Assembly: GCA_029238315.1 (NCBI GenBank)
Contig: JAQWGI010000015.1
Coordinates: 1 to 64,000 of the forward strand
Reading direction: 5' to 3'
Length of the DNA stretch: 64,000 nt
DNA from: Polaribacter sp.
GTDB taxonomy: Bacteria; Bacteroidota; Bacteroidia; Flavobacteriales; Flavobacteriaceae
Shown here: in pieces, positions 43,195 through 52,256 of the stretch
Layout of the letters: every line of letters begins with the position of its first letter
How positions within the stretch are numbered: the stretch's first letter is position 1
Notes under the pieces: generated by a model
What the model was told of the DNA's origin: nothing
Databases searched by the model: none
The model's input: only the letters and a program-made list of their open reading frames with translations
Made by a program: the position numbers and the translations under genes

Positions 43195-44247
43195 ATGAAA
43201 AAAAAACTTCTTTTAGGAGGCTTTTTGTGCATTACTTTATTTGCAAAAGCACAATCAAAATCCAAACAATATTCTATTAGAACCATTGCTTTTTATAATG
43301 TTGAAAATTTATTTGATACGATTAACAACCCTAATAAAAATGATGAAGCGAGTCCGATGATGAAATTGAAAATCAACAAATCAAAAGTATATTGGGATAA
43401 AATTGAAAACTTAGGAAGTGTGATTTCTCAAATCGGATTTGATTTAACAAAAACGGGTCCAGCAATTATTGGAATTTCTGAAGTAGAAAACAGAGCTGTT
43501 TTAGAAGACTTGGTGAAATCAAATTTTTTAAAGAAAATGAATTACGAGATTATTCATTATGAATCTCCAGATAAAAGAGGCATTGATGTTGCATTGCTGT
43601 ATCAAAAAAAATATTTCAAACCTATTAACCACGAGACCTTTACACCTCATATTTTTAGAAATAACTTTAGAGTGTTTACAAGAGATCAATTGTTGATTTC
43701 TGGTTATTTAGATGATGAATTAATTCATGTAATAGTCAATCATTGGCCGTCTAGAAGTGGTGGTGAATCCGCAACAAGAGTTTTGAGAGAAAAAGCGGCT
43801 TATCAAAACCTAAAAATAATTGAAAAAATTAGAGCAACTGAGCCTAACGCTAAAATTTTTAGTATCGGTGATTTTAATGATGGCCCTACAAATTCTAGTT
43901 TTAAAAAAGTATTAAAAACAAAAGGAAACAAGAAAAAAGTACAAGAAAACGATTTGTATAACCCGTTTGAAAGAATGGCTAAAAAAGGTTTAAATACAAC
44001 GGGTTATCGAGATAATATTAATTTATTTGATCAAATATTTTTTACATCGCAAGCCTTAGATAAAGGAGAAAAAGACTATGCTACATACAAAATGTTTAAG
44101 GCAATGGTTTTTAATAAACGTTTTTTAACAACTAAAAAAGGACGTTTTAAAGGATATCCTTTTAGAAGCTTCTCTAACGACAATTATACTGGTGGTTATA
44201 GTGATCATTATCCTGTTTATATACATTTGATAAAAGAGAAGAAATAA
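43195..44247 (+). CDS. Exported endonuclease/exonuclease/phosphatase-family protein
   Basis: 350 residues from ATG 43195; the earlier in-frame ATG (43165) would bury the signal peptide. Signal MKKKLLLGGFLCITLFAKAQS. The EEP fold (DNase I/sphingomyelinase superfamily) shows its metal and catalytic blocks in order: FYNVENLFDTINNPNK, GISEVENRAVLEDLVK (metal Glu), NHWPSRSGGE, SIGDFNDGPTNSSF (Asp/Asn), and the final YSDHYPVYIHL (catalytic Asp-His). It probably hydrolyses phosphodiesters outside the cytoplasm. Divergent from the TonB receptor and DUF5689 genes, consistent with a scavenging system for nucleic acid or other phosphodiesters (inference). Confidence 0.9.
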   Translation: MKKKLLLGGFLCITLFAKAQSKSKQYSIRTIAFYNVENLFDTINNPNKNDEASPMMKLKINKSKVYWDKIENLGSVISQIGFDLTKTGPAIIGISEVENRAVLEDLVKSNFLKKMNYEIIHYESPDKRGIDVALLYQKKYFKPINHETFTPHIFRNNFRVFTRDQLLISGYLDDELIHVIVNHWPSRSGGESATRVLREKAAYQNLKIIEKIRATEPNAKIFSIGDFNDGPTNSSFKKVLKTKGNKKKVQENDLYNPFERMAKKGLNTTGYRDNINLFDQIFFTSQALDKGEKDYATYKMFKAMVFNKRFLTTKKGRFKGYPFRSFSNDNYTGGYSDHYPVYIHLIKEKK

Positions 44248-44282
44248 TTAACTAAATTTATAAGCAAATAAGAAGAAATAAA

Positions 44283-46478
44283 TTGATCCCTAAAAAATTT
44301 ACATTCTACAAGCAATCTGATAAAAAAGATTGCGGACCAACCTGTATAAAAATAATCGCTAAACATTTTGGCAAGGTAATCTCTATTCAGGAATTAAGAA
44401 ATCTTACAGAAACTACAAGAGTTGGTAGTAGTTTAAAAGGCTTGAGTGAAGCAGTTGAAAGAATTGGTTTTAGAAGCTTAGGAGTTAAAATATCATTAGA
44501 AAAATTATTGGAAGCTCCGCTACCTTGTGTTTTACACTGGAACAAAAAACATTATGTTGTTTTATATAAAATTAAAAAAGATACTTTTTATATTTCTGAT
44601 CCAGCTCATGGTTTATTAAAGCACAGTCAAGCTGATTTTATAAATTATTGGATAGGCAGTAATGTTGATCAAAATATGGAAGAAGGCATAGCTCTTTTGG
44701 TAGAACCAACACCTAAGTTTTATAATAATGAATTTAAGACTAACCAAAAATTATTAAGTTTTTCTTTTTTGTACAAATATTTATTTCGTTACAAAAAACT
44801 TCTCTCACAATTAGTTATTGGTTTGTTTGCAGGAAGTTTATTACAACTTATTTTTCCTTTTTTAACTCAAAGTATTGTTGATGTTGGTATTAAAAATCAA
44901 GATATCCATTTTATCTATTTAATACTTATTGCACAATTAGCCTTGTTTTTTGGCAAAACTGCAGTTGAGGTTATAAGAGGTTGGATCTTATTACATTTAA
45001 GCACTCGAATAAATATTTCTTTAGTTTCAGATTTTTTTATCAAACTAATGAGTTTACCAATTGCTTTTTTTGATACAAGAATGACTGGAGATATTTTACA
45101 ACGTATTAATGATAACAAACGCATTGAACGTATTCTTACAACATCCTCGTTAAATGTGCTTTTTTCAATGATAAACCTTGTTGTATTTAGTTTTGTGCTT
45201 GCTTATTATAGTTGGCAAATATTTAATGTTTTTATTATTGGGAGTGTTTGCTATTTTCTTTGGATAACTATTTTTTTAAAAAAACGAAGAGATTTAGATT
45301 ACAAGCGATTTTCACATGCTAGTCAAGAAAAATCTAAAGTCATTGAGTTAATTAATGGAATGCAAGATATTAAAATGCATAATGCAGAAAAACAGAAGAG
45401 ATGGTCTTGGGAGTATCTTCAAGCTCGTTTATTTAAAATTTCTATAAAAGAGTTAACTCTTGAGCAATATCAGAATGTAGGTTCAAGTTTTATTAATGAA
45501 TTTAAAAACATCTTGATTACAGTATTATCTGCTAAGTTTGTCATAGAAGGAAATATTACTTTAGGGATGATGTTAGCGATTACTTATATTGTTGGGCAAT
45601 TAAATGCTCCTGTTGGGCAACTGATCGGTTTTATAAGAGAATTACAAGATGCAAGAATCTCTCTAGAACGTTTATCCGAAATTCATCAAAAAGATGATGA
45701 AGAACCACAAAAAGAAGATCTTATTTTCGAAATATCTAAGCAATCAAATATCAATTTAAAAAATGTTTCCTATAGATATGTAGGTTCTGAACAATTGGTT
45801 TTAAAAAAAATAGATTTGGTAATTCCAGCAAATAAAATTACGGCTATTGTTGGGGTTAGCGGAAGTGGAAAAACGACTTTAATGAAATTATTATTAAAAT
45901 TTTATAATCCTATTTTGGGTGAAATTAAATTAAGAGATTTTAATTTAAAAAATATCTCTCAAGAAATATGGAGAAATGAATGTGGTGTTGTTTTGCAAGA
46001 AGGCTATATTTTTAATGATACTGTTGCAAATAATATTGCTATCGGAGAAAGTTATATTGATAAAGAGAAATTAGCTCATGCTGTTAATATTGCAAATATT
46101 CAAGAATTTATTGAAGATTTGCCTTTATCTTACAATACAAGAATAGGAATGGAAGGCGTTGGATTAAGCACAGGGCAAAAACAACGAATATTAATTGCAA
46201 GAGCTGTGTATAAAAATCCTAATTATTTATTTTTTGATGAAGCAACTTCTGCGTTAGATGCAAATAATGAAAAAGTAATTATGGAGAAATTAAATACTTT
46301 TTTTGAAAATAAAACAGTTGTAGTTGTAGCTCATCGATTAAGCACTGTAAAGAATGCCCATCAAATTGTTGTCCTTGATAAAGGTGAAATAGTTGAAGTA
46401 GGAAATCACCAATCATTAGTTAAAGAAAAAGGGAGCTATTATCATTTAGTAAAAAATCAATTAGAACTTGGTAAATAA
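44283..46478 (+). CDS. C39 peptidase-containing ABC transporter (double-glycine peptide exporter)
   Basis: 731 residues. The start is a TTG: MIPKKFTFYKQSDKKDCGPTCIKII aligns with the usual beginning of C39 domains, so no later ATG is credible. Peptidase residues are intact: Cys in KKDCGPTC, His in NKKHYVVLYKI and Asp in ISDPAHG. A six-helix export domain follows (residues ~165-445), then the ATPase: Walker A GVSGSGKTT near 523, Q-loop LQEGY, signature LSTGQKQR, Walker B YLFFDEATSALD and the H-loop VVVAHRLST. It would cleave a Gly-Gly leader and export the peptide. The HlyD adaptor begins two bases after the stop. Confidence 0.93.
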   Translation: MIPKKFTFYKQSDKKDCGPTCIKIIAKHFGKVISIQELRNLTETTRVGSSLKGLSEAVERIGFRSLGVKISLEKLLEAPLPCVLHWNKKHYVVLYKIKKDTFYISDPAHGLLKHSQADFINYWIGSNVDQNMEEGIALLVEPTPKFYNNEFKTNQKLLSFSFLYKYLFRYKKLLSQLVIGLFAGSLLQLIFPFLTQSIVDVGIKNQDIHFIYLILIAQLALFFGKTAVEVIRGWILLHLSTRINISLVSDFFIKLMSLPIAFFDTRMTGDILQRINDNKRIERILTTSSLNVLFSMINLVVFSFVLAYYSWQIFNVFIIGSVCYFLWITIFLKKRRDLDYKRFSHASQEKSKVIELINGMQDIKMHNAEKQKRWSWEYLQARLFKISIKELTLEQYQNVGSSFINEFKNILITVLSAKFVIEGNITLGMMLAITYIVGQLNAPVGQLIGFIRELQDARISLERLSEIHQKDDEEPQKEDLIFEISKQSNINLKNVSYRYVGSEQLVLKKIDLVIPANKITAIVGVSGSGKTTLMKLLLKFYNPILGEIKLRDFNLKNISQEIWRNECGVVLQEGYIFNDTVANNIAIGESYIDKEKLAHAVNIANIQEFIEDLPLSYNTRIGMEGVGLSTGQKQRILIARAVYKNPNYLFFDEATSALDANNEKVIMEKLNTFFENKTVVVVAHRLSTVKNAHQIVVLDKGEIVEVGNHQSLVKEKGSYYHLVKNQLELGK

Positions 46479-46479
46479 A

Positions 46480-47772
46480 ATGTCAGATAATCTTGAAGAC
46501 ATAGCATTAAGAAATGAAGAAGTACAAGAAATTCTAACGAAAGTTCCAAATTGGATGATTCGAAAAGGAAACACACTTTTCTTATTACTTATTTTATTGG
46601 TTTTATTTTTATCTTGGTTTATAAAATACCCAGATATTGTCTCTTCCCAAGCAATTATTACGACTCAAATTCCTCCGCAAAAAGAGTTTGCAAAAATTAC
46701 AGGTAAAATTGACACTCTTTATGTCAAAGACTTACAGAAAGTTGTTATTAATCAACCTTTAGCTATTATTGAAAATACTGCTAATTATACAGATGTTTTC
46801 TTTTTAAAAGCAATTATTGACACAATAAAAATTAAAAAAGAAACTTTTAGTTTTCCTTTTAATAATATACCTATTTTGTTTTTAGGCGATATAGACAATA
46901 GTTATGCTTTGTTTGAGAATAATTACATTCAGTATATTTTAAATAAAGAACTAGACCCTTTTTCTAATGAAGAAATTGCTAATAAAATTACGACTTTAGA
47001 ATTAAATAGTAGATTAAAGAACTTTCAATCACAAAAAGTATTAAACAAAAGAGCGTTAACGCTTAAAAAGAAAGATTTAGAAAGAAGTAGATTTCTTTTT
47101 GAAAAAGACGTTATTGCTGCAAAAGAATATGAAATTAAACAATTTGAGTATTTACATGCGGAAAGAAATTATAAAAGCATCAGCGCTTCTATTTCTCAAT
47201 TAAGAGAAGCCATATCTAATAATTATAGCGCTTCAAAAGGATCTGAAATTTCACATATTAGAGAAGAAACGGCCTTGCTTAAAAATGTAATTCAGTCCTT
47301 TAATCAGTTAAAAAAAAGTATCAAAGACTGGGAAATGAGATATGTATTAAGTTCTAAAATAAATGGCAAGATTTCTTTTTTAAATTACTGGAGTGAAAAT
47401 CAAACTGTAGATAAGGGAGATTTAGTTTTTACAATTATACCTAGTAAAAACTCTTCTTTTATAGCTAAATTAAAAACTCCAGCTCAAAACTTAGGAAAAG
47501 TTAAAATTGGACAAACAGTAAATATAGAATTGCAAAACTATCCAAATTACGAGTTTGGAGTATTAAAAGGAACTGTAAGCAGTATTTCTGAAACTTCAAA
47601 TAAAGATGGTTTTTACACGATTGATGTTTCATTATCTAAAGAACTCATCACTTCACATAATAAAGAAATAGAATTTAAACAAGAGATGAGAGGTGCTGCA
47701 GAAATTATAACTGAGGACCTACGATTAATTCAACGTTTTTTTTATCAGTTTAATAAAATTACGAAGCGTTAG
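46480..47772 (+). CDS. HlyD-family periplasmic adaptor of the peptide exporter
   Basis: 430 residues from ATG 46480 (MSDNLEDIALRNEEV); a TTG four codons earlier overlaps the transporter gene. A cytoplasmic N-terminal segment of ~35 residues is followed by one transmembrane helix (LFLLLILLVLFLSWFI) and periplasmic barrel-sandwich halves (AKITGKIDTLYVKDLQKVVINQPLAIIEN and KINGKISFLNYWSENQTVDKGDLVFTIIP) that flank a helical hairpin (KNFQSQKVLNKRALTLKKKDLERSRFLFEKDVIAAKEYEIKQFEYLHAERNYKSI). It bridges the ABC exporter to an outer-membrane channel (TolC type), which is not in this window. Clearly one operon with the transporter. Confidence 0.93.
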   Translation: MSDNLEDIALRNEEVQEILTKVPNWMIRKGNTLFLLLILLVLFLSWFIKYPDIVSSQAIITTQIPPQKEFAKITGKIDTLYVKDLQKVVINQPLAIIENTANYTDVFFLKAIIDTIKIKKETFSFPFNNIPILFLGDIDNSYALFENNYIQYILNKELDPFSNEEIANKITTLELNSRLKNFQSQKVLNKRALTLKKKDLERSRFLFEKDVIAAKEYEIKQFEYLHAERNYKSISASISQLREAISNNYSASKGSEISHIREETALLKNVIQSFNQLKKSIKDWEMRYVLSSKINGKISFLNYWSENQTVDKGDLVFTIIPSKNSSFIAKLKTPAQNLGKVKIGQTVNIELQNYPNYEFGVLKGTVSSISETSNKDGFYTIDVSLSKELITSHNKEIEFKQEMRGAAEIITEDLRLIQRFFYQFNKITKR

Positions 47773-48045
47773 GTATATTTAATCTTTTGTAATCTATATT
47801 TTGAGTTCTATTTATTGCCTAACATCAAAAAATTATTTTTAACTACTTGTTTATTAGTTTTTTAGGCAACTAATAAGATGCGTTTTTTAAACGGTTATTA
47901 TTTTTGTCAATTCGTTTTGACACAGAAAAGGTGCAGCGGTTTATACTTTTATTCGGTTAAAAAGCGCTTATTTTTGCGTGTAGACGCTTGTAGTCGTTTG
48001 TAAATGATTTTTTGTACCTTTAAAGTAAATAAAACAATACATGCA
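47773..48045. other. Gap between the exporter operon and the zinc-ribbon gene
   Basis: 273 bases. Contains an 8-bp inverted repeat (TTGCCTAA 47815-47822, TTAGGCAA 47862-47869), a 41-codon open frame (47878-48003) and a near-consensus TACCTTTA box at 48015-48022, 31 bases before ATG 48046. No terminator is obvious. Confidence 0.5.
47878..48003 (+). CDS. Possible 41-residue small protein (low confidence)
   Basis: An ATG-to-TAA frame of 41 codons on the same strand as the exporter, in DNA that is otherwise dense in stops. The product begins MRFLNGYYFCQFVLTQKRC and has three cysteines, aromatic residues and a basic C-terminal half. It has no Gly-Gly leader, so it is not an obvious substrate of the C39 transporter, and no ribosome-binding site is visible. 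It could equally be a chance open frame. Confidence 0.2.
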   Translation: MRFLNGYYFCQFVLTQKRCSGLYFYSVKKRLFLRVDACSRL

Positions 48046-48399
48046 ATGGAAAAAAAAGAATGTTTAGAATGTGGCGAAAAAATAATTGGCAGGATTGATA
48101 AAAAGTTTTGTACTGATTATTGTAGAAATAGTTACAATAATAAAGTAAATAAAGAAAGTAAAAACTTAATTAGAAACACCAATAACCGACTTAGAAAAAA
48201 CTATAAAATTTTATCAGAATTAAATGTTTCTGGTAAAACAAAAGTGACAAGAACTAAATTATTTGACAAAGGTTTTGACTTTAATTTTTTTACATCTATA
48301 TACAAAACAAAAACAGGTAACGTCTATTTTTACTTGTATGACCAAGGATATTTAGCTTTAGAAAACGAGTACTTTCTTTTAATTAAAAGAGAACTCTAA
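48046..48399 (+). CDS. Zinc-ribbon protein of unknown function
   Basis: 117 residues from ATG 48046; an ATG at 48004 precedes the likely transcription start. The N-terminus is a treble-clef/zinc-ribbon: Cys at positions 6 and 9 (ECLECGEK) and at 23 and 27 (FCTDYCRNSYNNK), the Cx2C...Cx3C pattern. A basic helix follows (NKESKNLIRNTNNRLRKNYKILSEL) and then a small beta-rich domain (FNFFTSIYKTKTGNVYFYLYDQGYLALEN). The basic helix and zinc site suggest nucleic-acid binding (inference). Similar short proteins are known to me from other flavobacteria, without a function. Stands alone. Confidence 0.82.
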   Translation: MEKKECLECGEKIIGRIDKKFCTDYCRNSYNNKVNKESKNLIRNTNNRLRKNYKILSELNVSGKTKVTRTKLFDKGFDFNFFTSIYKTKTGNVYFYLYDQGYLALENEYFLLIKREL

Positions 48400-48468
48400 A
48401 TCTTTTCTTAATTTCAAGAACAATCAAATCAACTAAAAAATAAGTACTTTTATAAAAACACTTGTATC

Positions 48469-50778
48469 ATGAAAAAATACGCTCCAATTCTTTCTTTTCT
48501 AACGATTGTATTTGTAATATATTGGAGTTTTGCCAATATGTTACCGTCATTTTCAGAAAATAAAACGGTAACTGAAACTGAGTTTTCAGTTAAAAATGCA
48601 CTAAAGCATTTAAAAGAGATTTCTAGAACTACACATTATACAGGCTCAGAAGATCATAAAAAAGTACAGAATTATATTGTAAATGAACTTCAAGAACTGG
48701 GGCTTCAAACAGAAATTCAACAACAAGTTGCAATTAATAATAAATGGAGAGCTGCTACTAATAATGCCAATATTATAGCAACCATAAAAGGAAGTGATAC
48801 TGGAAAATCATTAGTTTTATTGTCGCATTATGACTCCAATCCACATTCGTCTCTAGGAGCAAGTGATGCAGGTTCTGGAGTCGTTACAATCCTAGAGGGA
48901 GTAAGAGCTTATTTAGCAAAAAACAGCATGCCCAAAAACGATATTCATATTGTATTTACAGATGCAGAAGAACTCGGGCTATTAGGAGCAAAAGCTTTTG
49001 TAGATAAGCATCCATTAGCGAAAAATGTTGGCTTAGTGTTAAATTTTGAAGCACGTGGAAGTGGTGGGCCAAGCTACATGTTGATGGAAACTAATGGTAA
49101 AAACAGCACCTTACTAACAGAGTTTTTAAATGCAAACCCCAATTACCCAGCAGCTAACTCATTAATGTATAGCATTTATAAAATGCTACCCAACGATACA
49201 GATTTAACTGTTTTTAGAGAAAATGGAAACATTAATGGATTTAATTTTGCTTTTATTGGAGATCATTTTGACTATCATACGGCACAAGATTCTTATGAAA
49301 GATTAGATAGAGAAACCTTATTACATCAGGCAGATTATTTAATGACTACCTTAAGTTATTTTGCAGATTCTGATTTATCAAACTTAAACAGTAGTAAAGA
49401 TCACGTATACACTAATTTTCCATTTACAACATTGCTTCATTACCCATTTTCATGGATTTTACCCTTATTAATTATTGCGATTATTTTGTTAATAGGTGTA
49501 TTGTTTTTTGGAATCGCACTCAATAAAATTACTATTAGAGGGCTCTTAAAAGGCTTTACTCCCTTTACAATTTCATTAGTTGCTTGTATTGGGATTTCTA
49601 TTCTTTTGTGGGAAGGAATTTTATTAATTCACCCGCATTATAATGATCTATTACATGGATTTACATACAACGGATATATATATATTGCGGCATTTTCTTT
49701 ATTAAACCTTTGGATGCTGTTTAAAATTTACAAACCCTTTTTCAAAAAACATAAAGGAACAGATTTAGTAATTGCTCCCATAGTATTTTGGCTTATTATT
49801 AATATATTAATTTATACATATTTAAAAGGTGCAGGTTATTTTATTTTACCTGTTTATTTTGCATTATTAACATTGATTGCTTTTATATTTATTGACAACA
49901 AACGAACTACTAAAATAGCCGTTGCAACCATTTTATCAATTCCTATTCTATATATTTTTGCGCCTCAAATTAAAATGTTTCCTGTTGGATTAGGTTTAAA
50001 AAACCTATTCATTAGTGGGTTGTTTATCGTGTTAATTTTTGGGTTAATGACACCTGTTTTTGGAAGTTATAAATCACGAAAATTGCTTACAAAGATAATC
50101 GGATTTAGTGCTCTCCTCTTTTTTGCATTTGCAACTTATAATAATGGATTTGATGAAAATAATAAGAAGCCAAATAGTGCAGTTTTTATCAATAATGTAG
50201 ATGCAAATCAATCTTATTGGGCTACTTATGATTCAAAATTAGATGCATATACAAAACAGTTTTTAGGAGAAAATCCAATAAAAGGAAACTTAACAGAAAC
50301 AACTTCTAAAAGTAAATACAACACTTCGTATCGTTTTCACAAAAAAACAGAAAATAGAGCGATTAATCCTCCAGAAATAGCAACCCTAAGCGATACAATC
50401 ATTGGTAATTTTAGAAATATTTCTTTGCTCATAAAACCAAAACGTTCGGTTAATAAATTAGAGTTCATTGCAAATGCTCCAATTACTTTTAATTCTATTG
50501 GTGTACAAAATGTGTTCTTAGATAAAAAGAAAGAAAACGATACCTTTACTGTTAAAAAAGGTACAATTTTAAGTTATTTTTTAGCAGTAAATGATTCAAT
50601 TTTAAAAGTAGATTTTGAAATCAACAAAGACAGCACACCAAATATAAGTTTGGTAGAATCTTCTTTTGATTTACAAACCAACAAGCTGTTCACCATTAAA
50701 CCAAGAACCAAAGAAATGATGCCAATGCCTTTTGTTACCAATGATGCAGTAATTACAATTCAAAAAATAAAATTATAA
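48469..50778 (+). CDS. Membrane-bound M28-family metallopeptidase
   Basis: 769 residues. One N-terminal helix (residues 5-24), then an M28 aminopeptidase domain in the periplasm: zinc ligands in VLLSHYDSNPHSSLGASDAGSGV (His and bridging Asp), FTDAEELGLLGAKAF (catalytic Glu and Glu ligand), a later Asp in MLPNDTDLTVF and the final His in GDHFDYHTAQDSYERLD. About eight transmembrane helices follow (roughly residues 325-555), then a beta-rich periplasmic tail (NKKPNSAVFINNVDANQSYWATYD...VITIQKIKL). The layout resembles the ER metallopeptidase FXNA. Substrate unknown. Monocistronic, with a terminator shared with pyk. Confidence 0.92.
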   Translation: MKKYAPILSFLTIVFVIYWSFANMLPSFSENKTVTETEFSVKNALKHLKEISRTTHYTGSEDHKKVQNYIVNELQELGLQTEIQQQVAINNKWRAATNNANIIATIKGSDTGKSLVLLSHYDSNPHSSLGASDAGSGVVTILEGVRAYLAKNSMPKNDIHIVFTDAEELGLLGAKAFVDKHPLAKNVGLVLNFEARGSGGPSYMLMETNGKNSTLLTEFLNANPNYPAANSLMYSIYKMLPNDTDLTVFRENGNINGFNFAFIGDHFDYHTAQDSYERLDRETLLHQADYLMTTLSYFADSDLSNLNSSKDHVYTNFPFTTLLHYPFSWILPLLIIAIILLIGVLFFGIALNKITIRGLLKGFTPFTISLVACIGISILLWEGILLIHPHYNDLLHGFTYNGYIYIAAFSLLNLWMLFKIYKPFFKKHKGTDLVIAPIVFWLIINILIYTYLKGAGYFILPVYFALLTLIAFIFIDNKRTTKIAVATILSIPILYIFAPQIKMFPVGLGLKNLFISGLFIVLIFGLMTPVFGSYKSRKLLTKIIGFSALLFFAFATYNNGFDENNKKPNSAVFINNVDANQSYWATYDSKLDAYTKQFLGENPIKGNLTETTSKSKYNTSYRFHKKTENRAINPPEIATLSDTIIGNFRNISLLIKPKRSVNKLEFIANAPITFNSIGVQNVFLDKKKENDTFTVKKGTILSYFLAVNDSILKVDFEINKDSTPNISLVESSFDLQTNKLFTIKPRTKEMMPMPFVTNDAVITIQKIKL

Positions 50779-50780
50779 AA

Positions 50781-50808
50781 AAAGCCCGATGAAATTCATC
50801 AGGCTTTT
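50781..50808. terminator. Terminator between the M28 peptidase gene and pyk
   Basis: AAAGCCCGATGA (50781-50792) pairs with 50796-50807 with one C-A mismatch. A-run before and short T-run after, so it may act in both directions. Confidence 0.7.
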
Positions 50809-50826
50809 AAACAATATAATTTTTAC

Positions 50827-52254
50827 TTATTTTATTTGAGAAACACGTAATGTATTTACCATTCCTTTTGCTTTAACAGGCATAGAGGTTAAGTTAATAA
50901 CATAATCATTTGTACTAACAAAACCTTTTTGTCTTGCAATTTTATTGATATCTAAAACGGTGTCATCTGTACTTACATTTTTGTCATAAAAAAAAGATCT
51001 AACACCCCAAAGCAAACTCATTTTTGCCAAAATTCTCTTTTCTGAAGAAAAGGCCAATATATAAGAGGTTGGTCTCCAGGCAGAAATTTGAAAAGCCGTA
51101 TACCCACTATTTGTTAAAGTAGAAATTGCTTTCGCAGCAACATCATTTGCCATTAAAGCAGCATGATGACAAACTGCTTTTGTTATAAAACGGTCTGTTC
51201 TAATGTGTGGTGGTGCTTGTGGAACTTTAATTAAAGGAGAGTTCTCTACACTTTTAATTATTTCGGTCATTTTTTCAATGACCCTAATTGGGTGTGCGCC
51301 AACAGAAGTTTCTCCAGATAACATTACCGCGTCTGCTCCGTCCATAATTGAATTGGCAACATCATTTACTTCAGCCCTAGTTGGAACCGCATTTGTAATC
51401 ATTGTCTCCATCATTTGTGTAGCAATAACCACTGGAATTCTTGCCAGCTTTGCTCTTTGAACTAACATTTTTTGAATCAATGGTACTTCTTGCATTGGGA
51501 TTTCTACACCCAAATCTCCACGAGCAACCATTATTCCATCACAATAAGGAATTAAAGCATCTATATTCTCTACAGCTTCTGGTTTTTCAATCTTTGCAAT
51601 CACCGGAATTCTATAGTCTGATTTCTGACTTATTAAATCGTGTAATTTTCTTAAGTCCTCAGGATTTCTAACAAAAGAAAGCGCTATCCAATCTACATTT
51701 TGTTCAATAGCAAAAATGGCATCTTTCATATCTTTCTCTGTCAGTGCTGGTAAAGATATTTTTGTATTAGGCAAATTTACACCCTTTTTAGAAGATAAAA
51801 CTCCACCAACAATTACTTTGGTCGTAACTTCATTCTTTTTGTTCGTTGCAATAACATTGAACATTAACTTACCATCATCTACCAAAATATTTTCTCCAGC
51901 TTTAACATCTTTAGGGAAATTTTGATAGGTCATAAAGGCCTTTTTATTGTCTCCAATGCATTCATCTGTTGTGAAAATAAAGGTATCACTGTCTTTTAAA
52001 ATAACATTTTCTTCCATTACCCCAACTCGTAATTTTGGCCCTTGAAGATCAGCTAAAATAGCAACGTGTAGGTTTTTTTCTTCATTAATTTCTCTGATAT
52101 CTTTAATTCTTGCTTTTACATTTTCATAGTCTGCATGAGAAAAATTAATTCTAAATACATTTACGCCTGCATCCACTAATCTTGAAATAATTTCTTTTGT
52201 GTTTGTTGCGGGACCTAGTGTTGCAAGGATTTTTGTTTTTTTATTGATAGGCAT
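50827..52254 (-). CDS. pyk: Pyruvate kinase
   Basis: 475 residues. Makes pyruvate and ATP from phosphoenolpyruvate, the last step of glycolysis. Motifs in order: KILATLGPATNT at the start, NVFRINFSHADY (Arg and Asn of the active site), ADLQGPKLRVG, the catalytic-lysine block IPVIAKIEKPEAVENI near residue 218, GIMVARGDLGVEIPM (metal Glu/Asp), VIATQMMETMI and MLSGETSVGAHP. The C-terminal allosteric domain is complete. Cytoplasmic. Two bases after the IPExxxVDY gene on the same strand, the usual flavobacterial arrangement. Confidence 0.97.
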   Translation of the reverse strand: MPINKKTKILATLGPATNTKEIISRLVDAGVNVFRINFSHADYENVKARIKDIREINEEKNLHVAILADLQGPKLRVGVMEENVILKDSDTFIFTTDECIGDNKKAFMTYQNFPKDVKAGENILVDDGKLMFNVIATNKKNEVTTKVIVGGVLSSKKGVNLPNTKISLPALTEKDMKDAIFAIEQNVDWIALSFVRNPEDLRKLHDLISQKSDYRIPVIAKIEKPEAVENIDALIPYCDGIMVARGDLGVEIPMQEVPLIQKMLVQRAKLARIPVVIATQMMETMITNAVPTRAEVNDVANSIMDGADAVMLSGETSVGAHPIRVIEKMTEIIKSVENSPLIKVPQAPPHIRTDRFITKAVCHHAALMANDVAAKAISTLTNSGYTAFQISAWRPTSYILAFSSEKRILAKMSLLWGVRSFFYDKNVSTDDTVLDINKIARQKGFVSTNDYVINLTSMPVKAKGMVNTLRVSQIK

Positions 52255-52256
52255 GT

